DNA from: Pirellulaceae bacterium | GTDB taxonomy: Bacteria > Planctomycetota > Planctomycetia > Pirellulales > Pirellulaceae | Length of the DNA stretch: 64,000 bases | Reading direction: 5' to 3' | Assembly (NCBI GenBank): GCA_020852965.1 | Contig: JADYZV010000111.1 | Location: 124,001-188,000 of the forward strand | Shown: positions 8,500-18,446 of the stretch, in pieces | Numbering within the stretch: position 1 is the first letter of the stretch | Layout of the letters: each line of letters begins with the position of its first letter | Program-made: the position numbers and the translations under genes | The notes under the pieces: model-generated | What the model was told of the DNA's origin: nothing | What the model saw: only the letters and a program-made list of their open reading frames with translations | The model's database searches: none

Positions 8500-11400
8500 C
8501 TATCGCTCTGAACCGGCAGGTTCGTCTCGACCGTAGAGCAATGCGTAAACAGTGGGTATGACGACCAAGGTGAATAGAGTCGAAGTGGCGATACCAAAAA
8601 TGATGGCCCAGGCGAGACCGGAGAAAACTGGGTCGAGAGTGATGACCCAATTGGCAAGCAATGTCGTGCCAGCAGTCAGCATGATTGGACGCGTGCGGAC
8701 GGCGACACTTTGAATGATTGCTTCACGCAGCGGCTGGCCTTCCCGTTGTGCCATCTGAATGAAGTCGATCAGGACCACAGAGTTGCGGACAACAATTCCC
8801 GCCAATGCAATCATGCCGATCATCGCCGTCGCGGTGAAAAACGTCGGGTTCGGATAGCTGCCAATAGGCCCACCATACAGTTTGTTGAGCAACCAAAAGC
8901 CTGGCATGATGCCGATCAGCGTCAACGGAATCGCCAGCATGATTGTCAGCGGTAGTAAGCGGGATCCTGTTTGAAACATCAGAATCATGAATATGCCGAG
9001 TTGGGCCGCTGCGAAGGCGAGGCCCAAATCGCGGAATACGTCGAGAGTGATCTTCCATTCGCCTTCGCCAGCCCAATTCACGGTCATCCCATCGGCAACC
9101 GCCCAATAGTCGTTTCCACCTGGTGAAAACCATGTGCGCTGCTCGACCGGTCGGACCTCAGCTTGTACAGGGGTAGTGAGTTCGGACGTTTGGTCCGATT
9201 GAATGTCGACGATGACGTCTGCAGGTGGACGTCCGGCGATCTCGCCATAGACGTACACGACGCGCTGCAGATTCTTGTGGTAGATGGTCTTGTCGTCAAT
9301 TCGTTCAACAAATCGGCCCAGGCCACCCAGTTGAACCAATTGTCCTTGATCGCCTTGAACGTATAGTTCGGTCAATTCGTCGATGGCTGACCGGTTGGCT
9401 CTGGGCAGACGCAAGTCGACCCACAGTGGGTCAACTTCGTTCGGCTTGTGAATCACCGTCGTCTTGTCACCGCCGAGCGCGATTGCCAGAGTCTGCGTGA
9501 TTCGCTCGGTGGAGATTCCAGACAACGCGGCCTTCGGCTTGTCCGCCTCAAATGCCCACCTGACCTGGTCCGCTTCGACGCTCGAGTCGACGTCAACCAC
9601 ACCTGGCTCGCGTGCCAGACGCTTTTCGACTTCTTTGCCGGCCATAGCCAAGTCGTTGTAATGCACGCCGGTAGGGCCATAGACCTCGGCGGTCAACGTC
9701 GAAAGCACGGGCGGACCAGGCGGTACTTCAACGAGTTTGATGTTCGCACCTAACGTTTCGGCGAGTTCGGTCAGTTGCTTGCGAACGCGAAGCAGTATCT
9801 CATGCGATTGCTGAACTCTTTTCTCTTTGGGCACAAGGTTCACACGAATATCAGCGACGTTGGTTCCTTTGCGAAGGAAGTAATGCCGGACCATGCCATT
9901 GAAGTCCATTGGCGAAGATATTCCCACATAGACTTGGTAGTCGCGCACCTCGGGCTGGATGGCCAATTCGCTAGCTAACCGTCGTGCCACCGCGTCAGTC
10001 CGGTCGAGCGTTGTCCCCTCGGGCATGTCGATGACGACTTGAAATTCATTCTTATTGTCGTAGGGAAGCATCTTCAACGGTACAGCACGAAACAGCGGCA
10101 AGGCCATTGCTCCCACAAGAAGCATGCCAATTCCGAGCAGTACGAGCCATGCGATAGCGCGGTGATCGACGATTGGTCCAAGAATGGCCTGTGAGAGTCG
10201 GTAAACCGGTCCGCGCGTCACGTCGTAGGGCTCTTCGTCGCTTGGCCGGTCAATCAGCTTGCCCAATGCAAACATCGCCATCCAAGGTGTCATCACGATT
10301 GCGACCAACGTCGAAATGGCCACGGTGAGAGGTACGTTCAACGCCATCGGGGCCATGTAAGGTCCCATCATCCCAGTGATGAAGAAGAGCGGAAGAAAGC
10401 TGGCAATAATCGCCAAAGTGGACAACAACAAGGCCGGCATCACCTCTTGAATGGCACGCAACACGGATTTCCTTTTCGGAAACGCGCGCATCGTAAAGTA
10501 TCGAGAAATGTTCTCGACGTTGGTGATAGGGTCGTCGACAAGCAATCCTAGCGCGAGTATCAACGCGAACATAGTCACGCGATTGATCGTGTATCCTGCC
10601 AACAAGTTGACGAACAGGGTGAGACTATAGCAAACGGGAATGGCTAGGGCGACAACCAGTGCCGGACGCCAGCCCATCGACAGTCCAATCAGAGCGACGA
10701 CGGTTAGCACAGCCACAATCAGACCCTCGATCAGCTCATTGACTTTGTCATTGGCCGTTTCACCGTAGTCGCGCGTGATGCGATAGTGGACGCCTTCAGG
10801 CAAGTGCGAACTGGACAACTCCTGCAAACGTTGTTCGACAGCCTTCGCCACGCTGACGGCGTTCGTTCCCTTTCGCTTGGCTACGGCGATGTGAACGGCC
10901 GGATAGAATTCGTCGCTATCACGCGACCGATCTGCGTTTAATTCAGCTTGCTCGTCGGCCGGACCGAATCCAATCCAACTATAGCTTTCAACTTCCGCTG
11001 GACCGTCGATGACGGTGGCAACATCCTTCAAGTATACCGGGCGTCCCCCCGTAGTACTTACGACTAAGTTCGGCAGGTCACTTGCATCCTTGAAGAATGC
11101 ACCAGACTCAACGATGAATTGCTGGTCCTGTTGCTCAAACTGGCCAATCGTTTCATTTACATTGCCGGCCCGCAGCGCCTTGGCCAGCTGTAATGGTGAA
11201 GTTTGCCTTGCGGCCAAACGCTGAGGGTCAAACTCGACGCGAATGCGTCGAGGTCGACCGCCTGTGATCCAGACCTGATTCGTATTGGGGATCGCCTGCA
11301 ATTCATTTTGTACCTCTTCGGCGATCCGCCGCAGGTCGTGGTCGCCATACTCCTGTGTTCGGTCGGTCCAAAGCGTCGCGATAACAATCGGTACGTCGTC

Positions 11401-11847
11401 AATCTCAATCGGCTTGACGACCCACGACGTAACGACGGGGGGGATCTGATCGGTGTTCGAATTGATTTTGTTGTAGAGCTTGACCAGCGAGTCTTCGCGA
11501 TCTTCGTTGACAAAGAAGCGTACCGTAACGATGCTTTGTTCGGGGCGCGACATGGAGTAAACGTACTCTACACCATCAATCTGGTAGAGCAATTTCTCAA
11601 GTCGTCGCGTTACCTGTTGTTCAACCTCTGCCGCCGATAAGCCAGGGGCGCTGACAAACACATCAGCCATTGGAACGACGATTTGAGGCTCCTCCTCACG
11701 AGGAGTGAGCAGTAGTGCGGCGCCCCCCAACATGAGAGATACGATAACGAATAGAATTGCGACATCACCGCGGAGAAAGACTTCGACCACTCGAGTCATG
11801 ATCGGAGTCGATTCGCGTGCGTCGCCCGATGGTGCTTCGACACTCAT
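8500..11847 (-). CDS. RND family efflux permease (AcrB type)
   Basis: 1115 aa, typical of a resistance-nodulation-division inner-membrane pump with 12 membrane helices and two large periplasmic loops. Signatures include VFVSAPGLSAAEVEQQVTRR in the first porter domain, the proton-relay helix 4 region LALGLLVDDPITNVENI, and the helix 10-12 region MIGMIALAGIVVRNSVVLID with RTRPIMLTAGTTLLAN. It starts with ATG overlapping the adaptor stop by four bases, so the two are coupled. The substrate is not evident: the IAxxxGLLVDD pattern fits drug or lipid exporters of the hydrophobe type better than metal pumps, but this is inference. Confidence 0.95.
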   Translation of the reverse strand: MSVEAPSGDARESTPIMTRVVEVFLRGDVAILFVIVSLMLGGAALLLTPREEEPQIVVPMADVFVSAPGLSAAEVEQQVTRRLEKLLYQIDGVEYVYSMSRPEQSIVTVRFFVNEDREDSLVKLYNKINSNTDQIPPVVTSWVVKPIEIDDVPIVIATLWTDRTQEYGDHDLRRIAEEVQNELQAIPNTNQVWITGGRPRRIRVEFDPQRLAARQTSPLQLAKALRAGNVNETIGQFEQQDQQFIVESGAFFKDASDLPNLVVSTTGGRPVYLKDVATVIDGPAEVESYSWIGFGPADEQAELNADRSRDSDEFYPAVHIAVAKRKGTNAVSVAKAVEQRLQELSSSHLPEGVHYRITRDYGETANDKVNELIEGLIVAVLTVVALIGLSMGWRPALVVALAIPVCYSLTLFVNLLAGYTINRVTMFALILALGLLVDDPITNVENISRYFTMRAFPKRKSVLRAIQEVMPALLLSTLAIIASFLPLFFITGMMGPYMAPMALNVPLTVAISTLVAIVMTPWMAMFALGKLIDRPSDEEPYDVTRGPVYRLSQAILGPIVDHRAIAWLVLLGIGMLLVGAMALPLFRAVPLKMLPYDNKNEFQVVIDMPEGTTLDRTDAVARRLASELAIQPEVRDYQVYVGISSPMDFNGMVRHYFLRKGTNVADIRVNLVPKEKRVQQSHEILLRVRKQLTELAETLGANIKLVEVPPGPPVLSTLTAEVYGPTGVHYNDLAMAGKEVEKRLAREPGVVDVDSSVEADQVRWAFEADKPKAALSGISTERITQTLAIALGGDKTTVIHKPNEVDPLWVDLRLPRANRSAIDELTELYVQGDQGQLVQLGGLGRFVERIDDKTIYHKNLQRVVYVYGEIAGRPPADVIVDIQSDQTSELTTPVQAEVRPVEQRTWFSPGGNDYWAVADGMTVNWAGEGEWKITLDVFRDLGLAFAAAQLGIFMILMFQTGSRLLPLTIMLAIPLTLIGIMPGFWLLNKLYGGPIGSYPNPTFFTATAMIGMIALAGIVVRNSVVLIDFIQMAQREGQPLREAIIQSVAVRTRPIMLTAGTTLLANWVITLDPVFSGLAWAIIFGIATSTLFTLVVIPTVYALLYGRDEPAGSER

Positions 11848-12968
11848 AAGGTCGCACCATCATTCGCCGTGGTGGTAGGGTAAACCGAAGATTGAAGAAT
11901 GACGCGATCGCCAGACTTTAGCCCACTAAGTACTTCGATGCGATCGGGCATTCCTAGCCGACCGGTCTTGATGAACCGCCTTTCAATTCGATCATCCTCC
12001 GTCACCACCTCGACGAACTCCAATTGGCCAATGCTCTGAATGGCATCCGTTGCCAGACACAAGTGGCGTCGCTGTCCGGCCGGAATGCGCAATCGGCCGA
12101 ACATTCCTTCGAACAGGTTATCCGAGCGCGGAACGCTCGCTTTGACGAGAAACGAACGACTCGGGGCATCGGCTTGAGGAACAATTTCGTCGATCGTCGA
12201 TTCCACCTCGCGTTGGATTGCGTCGATATAGACGCTCAACTTGTCTCCCACACGCAGCCCTACGGCTAAGTGTTCCGAGACGGGCGACTCCAGCCGCAAG
12301 GAGGTGGCATCGTAGAGCACCAAGAGTGGCTCTCCTGGACGAACTGTATCACCGGGTTCCGCGAGTCGTTCCACGATACGCCCGCTCCGGGATGCATGGA
12401 TGGTCGCGTAGGATAGAAGTACCTTGGATTCGTTGACGGCATGCTCGGCTCCCAATTCTTCTGCGATCGCAACTTCCAGTCGACGTTTGGACTCATCGAA
12501 CTCTGCACGCGACACAACATTTTGTTGACTTAACAGCTTGCTGCGATCATGGCTCAAATCCGCTTCTTTGCGTGTCGCCGTGGCTGCGATCAGGGACTGC
12601 TGCGCCTGCTCTAGTCGTGCTTCGAGGTCTTTACTATCGAGTCGTACTAGCAGGTCACCCTGATTGACCTGATCTCCGGCTGAGACCGCGATCTCATCGA
12701 TGGTCGCCAACACCTTGGCGGAAACCACCGTTCGGCTGGCGGCTTTCAAGGTTCCAATGGCTTCCTCGATATAATCCTTTGTCACCTCATGAACTTCAGC
12801 AGTTGGTTGGTTCGTAAGCTTGCGGTGAGTCGCCAGCGGCGTGCTGGGCTGGATTTTGGAATTGAACGCCCCCGCGAGCCAGCCGATCACCAGCGCTAAG
12901 CAGGCCAACCCGACCGCTGCCGGCACGATCTTCCATAGCACCCTCAAAACATTCAATAAGCGATTCAT
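11844..12968 (-). CDS. RND efflux periplasmic adaptor (membrane fusion protein)
   Basis: 374 aa. The start at 12968 follows a GAGAGG site and puts a single membrane anchor at residues 10-32 (VPAAVGLACLALVIGWLAGA). After it come a beta-barrel/lipoyl part (VLATIDEIAVSAGDQVNQGD, LLVRLDSKDLEARL), a helical hairpin (LEQAQQSLIAATATRKEADL, LLSQQNVVSRAEFDESKRRL) and the second lipoyl half (GRIVERLAEPGDTVRPGEPL). It is the partner of the permease, whose start overlaps its stop (ATGA). No outer-membrane channel gene is adjacent. Confidence 0.92.
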   Translation of the reverse strand: MNRLLNVLRVLWKIVPAAVGLACLALVIGWLAGAFNSKIQPSTPLATHRKLTNQPTAEVHEVTKDYIEEAIGTLKAASRTVVSAKVLATIDEIAVSAGDQVNQGDLLVRLDSKDLEARLEQAQQSLIAATATRKEADLSHDRSKLLSQQNVVSRAEFDESKRRLEVAIAEELGAEHAVNESKVLLSYATIHASRSGRIVERLAEPGDTVRPGEPLLVLYDATSLRLESPVSEHLAVGLRVGDKLSVYIDAIQREVESTIDEIVPQADAPSRSFLVKASVPRSDNLFEGMFGRLRIPAGQRRHLCLATDAIQSIGQLEFVEVVTEDDRIERRFIKTGRLGMPDRIEVLSGLKSGDRVILQSSVYPTTTANDGATL

Positions 12969-13149
12969 CGCAACCTCTCGACGTGGTAAACGTGCAGCAG
13001 CGCATTGGGAGCGACCCGACCGTTGGATCAAGGAGTATACATTAAGACATTAAGCCTAGCAGCGAGTCTAACGCAGCGCATCTGACCGATAGTTGCATGT
13101 TGTTTGGCTGCCCCCTGTGAATCCTGCGGTGATTCTCCCATGCACGGCA

Positions 13150-13608
13150 TCAATCGAGATAGCTCGTCAACATCCATACCGCCTTCTGATGTACTTGTTT
13201 GCGTCCGATCATCATGTCCTCGGTCGCTAAGTCCTTCGCCTCGCCGGCCCTGTCACGCACAATTGCGACATCTTCAAGCACTTTCTGGTGGGCTTCCAGT
13301 AGGTGTTGCACCATCTGATCCGCTGTCGCATCCTCGGCGATCTCCTTGATCCCGGCCTTCTGTGCGAGAGTGCCCAGACCTCCGGGTGCCAGCCCACCGA
13401 TCGCTCGGATGCGCTCTGCAATCTCATCCACTGCCGTGAAGAGCTCGGTGTACTGCGCTTGGAATGCGTCGTGCAGGCTAAAGAACGATTTGCCGCGCAC
13501 GTTCCAATGGCAGAGATGGAGCTGTCCCATCAGTGCGTAGGTGCTCGCCACCGTCTGGCGTAGCGCGTCGATTACTTGTTGGTTCGACTTATCTTCTTTT
13601 TTGTTCAT
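13150..13608 (-). CDS. dps: Dps family DNA-starvation/ferritin-like protein
   Basis: 152 aa four-helix ferritin-like protein forming dodecamers that oxidise and store iron and protect DNA. Family marks are LHLCHWNVRGKSFFSLHDAF (first half of the inter-subunit di-iron site: H and W/D/H positions), EIAERIRAIGG and TEDMMIGRKQVHQKAVWMLT. The start follows a CGGAGAAAC site. It is a single gene, and its surroundings fit an oxidative stress role. Confidence 0.93.
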   Translation of the reverse strand: MNKKEDKSNQQVIDALRQTVASTYALMGQLHLCHWNVRGKSFFSLHDAFQAQYTELFTAVDEIAERIRAIGGLAPGGLGTLAQKAGIKEIAEDATADQMVQHLLEAHQKVLEDVAIVRDRAGEAKDLATEDMMIGRKQVHQKAVWMLTSYLD

Positions 13609-13690
13609 TTTGTTTCTCCGATTTCCTAAATTAGGTTGCTACAGCTATTAAACGAGGCAGCTTAACCACTGGGCCAGCTTGCCGACATGA

Positions 13691-13846
13691 CATTTGGAGG
13701 CTGCCGACAGTCAGCAGCACTTCGACGAGAAGGCTCTCGTCGATCTGACGCTGGCGATCATCGCGATCAATGGCTGGAACCGGATGAACGTCGCCTTCCG
13801 CACATTGGTTGGCGACTACGTGAGTCCACACGCGGCGGAGCGCTGA
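13691..13846 (+). pseudogene. Carboxymuconolactone decarboxylase/AhpD-like relic (C-terminal end)
   Basis: The frame HLEAADSQQHFDEKALVDLT continues as LAIIAINGWNRMNVAFRT, the last helices of a peroxidase-related CMD protein. A stop lies immediately upstream at 13688 and the CxxxH active site is absent. It ends at a TGA at 13844. Too short for the predicted-gene threshold but clearly homologous in pattern. Confidence 0.65.
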
Positions 13847-13971
13847 AGATCCACCGGAGACATCACCGTGTAGGAAATATATGGACGCCAAGAACAGCGG
13901 ACCTGAAAACAACGTCATCCATGCTCAGAACGCTTTCGCGCAGCTTTGAGCTTTCCGTGGAGTGCTATGAT

Positions 13972-14973
13972 CTAACCCCGCAAGCCAGCAAGAATATCGA
14001 ATGAATGCAGACGATCTTTGTGCTCATACAAATCACAGGTAAAAATAAGCTCATCCGCTTGGGTATGTTGCAACAACACCTGCAACTTCTGCTCGATTGT
14101 CTGTGCGCTACCAATCATTGCCATACTTAAAAACTCAATGACCGCCTGCTCTTCACGCGGCTGCCAGAGGCCTCGCATACTTTCAACCGGTGGACGCATC
14201 AGCAGGCTTTGGCCGCGAATCAAGGCCAAGATGCGCTGGAAGGTCGTGGTGGCTAAAAACTCTGCTCGTGCATCGGTATCCGCTGCAACTAAGGGGACCG
14301 CAAGCATCACATACGGCTTATCCAACACCGCTGATGGCTTAAAGAGGCGGCGGTACAGCTCGATGGCTTGCATCATCATGCGTGGGGCAAAATGCGAAGC
14401 AAACGCGTACGGCAAACCCTTCTCGGCGGCTAACTGCGCACTGAATAGACTGGAACCCAAGATCCAAATTGGCACGTTGCTGTCCACGCCTGGCATCGCA
14501 ATGACTTGCTGCCCTGTGGCACGCGGCCCTAGATACCTTTGCAACTCGGCTAGATCTTCAGGAAAGTCATCGGAACTACCACTGCGATACTTGCGTAAAG
14601 CCCGCGCAGTTTGTGGATCAGTACCCGGTGCTCGACCGAGTCCCAAGTCAATTCGCCCTGGATACAGCGCCTCTAAGGTACCGAACTGCTCAGCAATCAC
14701 TAAGGGCGCATGGTTCGGCAACATCACCCCACCTGCACCGACGCGAATCCGCTGCGTACCTGCCGCCAGATAACCAATCAGCAGCGAAGTTGCCGAGCTG
14801 ACAATGGCATCCATATTGTGATGTTCGGCGACCCAAAAGCGGGTGAATCCCAAACGTTCAACATGTTGAGCCAATTCTAACGACCGCTGCAATGCGGGCG
14901 CAGGACCTTGGTCAGTATCTTTACGCGACGCCAGGTCCAATACAGAAAAAGCTACTTTTGGATGGTCACTCAT
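13972..14973 (-). CDS. LLM class flavin-dependent oxidoreductase
   Basis: 333 aa luciferase-like monooxygenase. Family pattern: [13 protein letters not shown] at the N-terminus, [20 protein letters not shown], then [40 protein letters not shown] and [20 protein letters not shown]. It is the MsnO8/YhbW-like group, which uses reduced flavin and O2 on unknown substrates. A typical full-length gene with no partner flavin reductase next to it. The sequence is slightly more AT-rich in codon choice than its neighbours, which could mean transfer, but I cannot quantify it. Confidence 0.93.
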   Translation of the reverse strand: MSDHPKVAFSVLDLASRKDTDQGPAPALQRSLELAQHVERLGFTRFWVAEHHNMDAIVSSATSLLIGYLAAGTQRIRVGAGGVMLPNHAPLVIAEQFGTLEALYPGRIDLGLGRAPGTDPQTARALRKYRSGSSDDFPEDLAELQRYLGPRATGQQVIAMPGVDSNVPIWILGSSLFSAQLAAEKGLPYAFASHFAPRMMMQAIELYRRLFKPSAVLDKPYVMLAVPLVAADTDARAEFLATTTFQRILALIRGQSLLMRPPVESMRGLWQPREEQAVIEFLSMAMIGSAQTIEQKLQVLLQHTQADELIFTCDLYEHKDRLHSFDILAGLRG

Positions 14974-15165
14974 ATCATTGCTTCGCTTTAAACTGGTTCG
15001 GTTGGGCTGATCTGGGGAATTTCTCAGGTAGAAGATAGCCGGTAGGAAATTTGCTCAGGTATCTTCTGCGCGCGCTTTTGGGGGGATGCATTGGGAGAAC
15101 ATAGTGCCGATCACATCGTCGGTTCCAACCGTCGATTTAACGACAGAGGGATGGGGCAAGATAGA

Positions 15166-15312
15166 CTACGGGACCAGCCAACGCCACGACCCTCCGTCGT
15201 CCCGGCTGACAAATAGCTTGCTGGGCTCCTTTCGGAAAAGTCTTTCGCCATTCACGACATAAGGATGTGATCCAGTCCAAACCGAAGAGTAGGCAGGTCT
15301 GCCATTTTCATT
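15166..15312 (-). pseudogene. C-terminal relic of an exported beta-propeller-like protein
   Basis: Within the 405-bp gap between the luciferase-like gene and the deaminase, a minus-strand frame without a start reads GRPAYSSVWTGSHPYVVNGE and then KLFVSRDDGGSWRWLVP before a TAG at 15166. The S-R-D-D-G-G-S-W stretch is an Asp-box as in sialidase/BNR repeats. The rest of the gene is missing. The remainder of the gap (14974-15165 and 15313-15378) shows nothing recognisable. Confidence 0.45.
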
Positions 15313-15378
15313 TCCATTTCATTTCCTCGTGGTGTAAGACGACGAACTTCCGAACTCTTCGGAGAATACCTGATGATC

Positions 15379-16467
15379 TTAGCTTTTCAAACCGGACGTA
15401 GTCTTCCTGAACAGATCGAGCTCGATATCGTAGCGCGGTTCGGGACGCTTGAAGAGGTATTCGCCATGGCGGATCGATGCCAGCACATCGGCTCGCTGAC
15501 GCACGGCCTCGAAGGGCGTATTGGCACCTAGCACCAGGAAGTTGGCGGGCTTGTGCTCCTCAATGCCGTAGTGGTTTTCCACATTGAGAGTCTTGGCGCC
15601 GTTGTAGGTGATCAAGTCCAGGCAGCGGTCCAGCTCGTCAAACGACATCGTCTGCGCCAGGTGAATGCCGTTGTCCAGAATGTTCATCAGGTTGCCGTTG
15701 CCGACCGGATACCACGGATCGTTGATCGAGTCCTGACCGAAACAGACGTTGACGCCGCTCTCCCACAACTCCTTCACCCGAGTCAAGCCACGGCGCTTGG
15801 GATAGGAGTCCTGGCGGCCCTGCAGATAAGCATTTTCGGCTGGCAGCGAGATGAAGTTCAGCCCCGACTGCTGGAATAGACTCATCATGCGGAACGCGCA
15901 GGCGTTATCCGCCGAACCGAGCGAGCAGGTGTGGCTGGCGGCCGTGCGCGTGCCAATGCCTTCGATCATCACCAGCGCGTTGAGCAGTTCGACGAAGCGG
16001 CTCATGATGTCGTCGGTCTCGCCGCAATGCACGTCGATCAGTTTGTCGTGTTTCACGGCCAGCTCCACTGTGCGATGGACGGATTTCTCGCCGATCTCTC
16101 GTGCCCACTCGAAGTGCGGGATGGATGCGACACAATCCGCGCCCATCTTCAGCGCCTCCTCGACCATCTCGTCGCCACCCTTATAGGCGTACATGCCCTC
16201 CTGCGGGAAAGCGACGATCTGGATCGTGACGTTATCCTTGAGTTCTTCTCGGATTTCCAACATCGCCTTCAGGCCGGTGAGCTTTGGATCGTCCACGTCG
16301 ATGTGGGGATCGACGTAAGGTGGAACGACTAGACGACCCTGCAGGTCGATCTCCTCATCTGCCTTGGGCAAATTCTTGCCGATCTGCTTGATGACGCCCT
16401 TATCGACCAAGATCTCGCTGGCTTTATCGTGCTGTCGGTAGATTCGAGCATTTGTGAACTTTTTCAT
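15379..16467 (-). CDS. codA: Cytosine deaminase-like amidohydrolase with an internal deletion
   Basis: 362 aa; CodA-type enzymes are about 400-430 aa. Start at 16467 follows a GAAGGAGAA site. From residue 70 on the match to CodA is close: TGLKAMLEIREELKD, IQIVAFPQEGMYAYKGGDE, DVHCGETDD (metal and catalytic His/Glu), CFGQDSINDPWYP (metal Asp). But the N-terminal metal site is spoiled: the family reads PHIHLD, then about 55-60 residues, then THxDVDDP, whereas here it reads PYVDPHIDVDDPKLTG directly. The deletion is in frame and removes the second His of HxH and a helical segment. The reading frame is open, but deaminase activity is doubtful. Confidence 0.85.
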   Translation of the reverse strand: MKKFTNARIYRQHDKASEILVDKGVIKQIGKNLPKADEEIDLQGRLVVPPYVDPHIDVDDPKLTGLKAMLEIREELKDNVTIQIVAFPQEGMYAYKGGDEMVEEALKMGADCVASIPHFEWAREIGEKSVHRTVELAVKHDKLIDVHCGETDDIMSRFVELLNALVMIEGIGTRTAASHTCSLGSADNACAFRMMSLFQQSGLNFISLPAENAYLQGRQDSYPKRRGLTRVKELWESGVNVCFGQDSINDPWYPVGNGNLMNILDNGIHLAQTMSFDELDRCLDLITYNGAKTLNVENHYGIEEHKPANFLVLGANTPFEAVRQRADVLASIRHGEYLFKRPEPRYDIELDLFRKTTSGLKS

Positions 16468-16499
16468 AGTATTCTCCTTCAAAGGGTGGAAGATTTGAA

Positions 16500-16555
16500 G
16501 TGGCGCAAGCTTCCAGCTTGCGGTCCAGAAAACGCAGTTGTAAGCTTACGCCACG
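16500..16555. repeat. Family B hairpin repeat, copy B1
   Basis: Inverted arms TGGCGCAAGCTTCCAGCTTG and TAAGCTTACGCCACGG enclose a short loop. It is upstream of the deaminase and before the YdhR-like gene. The same core recurs at 21.3, 24.3, 27.0, 29.5 and 52.4 kb. Confidence 0.8.
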
Positions 16556-16637
16556 GTCAAAACTCTCCACACCGCATGTTGTTGGAGCGTATCGCTACCG
16601 CGCAATTGTCATTTCTAAACAGAGAAAGCAGTTTCTC

Positions 16638-16940
16638 ATGAGCTACGTACTTCAGGTTGATTTCCCTTATGCCGGCCCTTGGGGAAAGGCCATGACCGAT
16701 GCCATGGAGGATCTTGCGCGCTCGATTGCCGAAGAACCGAGGTTGCTGTGGAAGATATGGACAGAAAACGAGGCTGCCGGCGAAGCGGGCGGCATCTACC
16801 TGTTCAAGGACCTGGCGAGCGCCGAAGTCTACCTAGCGATGCACACTGCACGCCTCAAAGGTTTCGGGATTCCGCACGTGAATGGAAAGATCTTTGCCGT
16901 GAACGAAACGCTGTCGCAGATAGATCGTGGCCCAGTTTAA
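16638..16940 (+). CDS. YdhR-like putative mono-oxygenase
   Basis: 100 aa. The start at 16638 gives MSYVLQVDFPYAGPWGKAMT, then LARSIAEEPRLLWKIWTENE, GGIYLFKDLASAEVYLAMH and a C-terminal VNETLSQI. This matches the YdhR family (ferredoxin-like alpha/beta fold, dimer), annotated as mono-oxygenases by structural similarity only. The longer frame upstream runs through the family B repeat and is unlikely to be coding. Confidence 0.85.
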   Translation: MSYVLQVDFPYAGPWGKAMTDAMEDLARSIAEEPRLLWKIWTENEAAGEAGGIYLFKDLASAEVYLAMHTARLKGFGIPHVNGKIFAVNETLSQIDRGPV

Positions 16941-17046
16941 CGGTGGGCTGGGTATGCTTCCCATCGGCGTGGCGATAAGTCAAAAAATTCCCGCGTAGGG
17001 GCGTCGGCGACCCGCCAAGCCATCCGTGGTTTCGTAGACTTCGCAA

Positions 17047-17703
17047 TCAAAGTGCTCGCGATCGAATTGCTTGCTCTGCCATCGCATTGGTGAAAAAATC
17101 AAACGCACCTGCTAGTATAAACTGCACACCAATCGCCACCAAAATCAAGCCAAAAAATCGCAGTAATATCTTCTGGCCAAGAGGGCCAAGCAGTCGTTGG
17201 ACCCCTTGCGACAACAATAGCGTTACCCACAGCACCGATGCTAAGACCACGATCGCCGTCAAAGCGACAGTTAGGTTCTGCCAATAGGGCTCGGACAACG
17301 CAATGGTGATCACGGTGGTGATCGCCCCCGGCCCGGCGACGAGCGGCATCGCGATTGGAACAAAGATCTTACTTTGGCGTTCGTAATGAGTGAGTGACTC
17401 CTTTTGAACTCTCGACGTGCGCCCTTGCAGCATCGTTAGCCCCATCAGCAGGATCACCAATCCACCACCACAACGAAACGCGGAGATGGAAATGCCGAAA
17501 ATGTCTAGCACCCAGTTGCCCGCGACGGCAGCGACGAGCAGAATTGCGAAAACGGAAACCGCCGCCAGCGAAGCCGATTTGCGTCGCTGCGCCTTGTCTA
17601 GTCCGTCGACCGCCTGCAGAAACACCGGAACTGCAGAGAGCGGGTTGGCGATCGCCAGCAAGGCGACAATCGCTTGTATGTACTGGTCCATTGAAATGTT
17701 CAT
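17047..17703 (-). CDS. MarC family integral membrane protein
   Basis: 218 aa with six hydrophobic segments. Family marks: LLAIANPLSAVPVFLQ at the first helix, FGISISAFRCGGGLVILLMG, and FVPIAMPLVAGPGAITTVIT. MarC/UPF0056 proteins are inner-membrane proteins of uncertain function, now not considered multidrug resistance factors. No operon partner: a divergent hypothetical gene lies beyond its start. Confidence 0.92.
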   Translation of the reverse strand: MNISMDQYIQAIVALLAIANPLSAVPVFLQAVDGLDKAQRRKSASLAAVSVFAILLVAAVAGNWVLDIFGISISAFRCGGGLVILLMGLTMLQGRTSRVQKESLTHYERQSKIFVPIAMPLVAGPGAITTVITIALSEPYWQNLTVALTAIVVLASVLWVTLLLSQGVQRLLGPLGQKILLRFFGLILVAIGVQFILAGAFDFFTNAMAEQAIRSRAL

Positions 17704-17863
17704 CTAAATAGAATGACTGCGTCAGTTTTCGCGGATCTCCGATTGAGATGGGAGTGGCGAAGCCTGAAAAGGTAGAGCGATCAGCGAGTATAACAACAGA
17801 TCGCTGGAGCGATCGGCAACCATCAAGCAATCTTGTCCGGTCATCTCCGCAACGCCTTCAAGC

Positions 17864-18376
17864 TTGACTGCATGTGCTCCCAAGGTCACGATGTTCAATG
17901 GACAATGTGGGATGATCAGTGATCTAGTGCAACGTCCCTTCGTGACGGACATCATTGAGAATCCTGAAAACCAAGCGGTTGCGCTTCAGCCCAAAATTTC
18001 TGTCGTTGAAGACGGTTGGAAATTCTTGATGAAGTCGACCGTGACTAATGACGAGAAAGTGAAGCTGCAAATAGTGCTCAATCACTCCAGTATCGACGGA
18101 GTCAAACTCGCCAGCCTTCCAATCTTGGACAACGAATCGAACGGAAAGGTGACAATTCAAGTTCCTAGCGTTCAATCGAGTTCGATTGCGGTGGAGAGCG
18201 TCTTGAGCGAGGACGAAGCGTTGCTTGTTTTTTCACCCACACCCTATCCGAGTGAAGAAAGCGACACAGGCTCCAATTTTGCCCGCAGTATGGGGTGGGT
18301 GTATATGGTCCGCACGCAAGTGTTCTCGGACAGCGACGTTTTAAAGAGCTACGTTACAACGAAAACCGAAGAGTAG
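17864..18376 (+). CDS. Hypothetical protein, probably N-terminally truncated
   Basis: About 170 codons. The frame is open from 17768 but has no ATG and no convincing ribosome site; the given start is a TTG. The content (APKVTMFNGQ, VQRPFVTDI, KVTIQVPSVQSSSIAVESVL, NFARSMGWVYMVRTQVF) recalls the C-terminal beta-rich part of a Planctomycetes secreted family with a VTxFNGQ motif, similar to the ends of secretin-associated domains. I do not recognise it firmly. With no start, it may be a relic of a larger protein. Confidence 0.5.
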   Translation: MTACAPKVTMFNGQCGMISDLVQRPFVTDIIENPENQAVALQPKISVVEDGWKFLMKSTVTNDEKVKLQIVLNHSSIDGVKLASLPILDNESNGKVTIQVPSVQSSSIAVESVLSEDEALLVFSPTPYPSEESDTGSNFARSMGWVYMVRTQVFSDSDVLKSYVTTKTEE

Positions 18377-18446
18377 CATTGCAGGTGCCGCTAGTGGTTG
18401 TGGTATAATCAAGCCTTCCATTTCGTAGAAATCTCCGAGGACTTTG

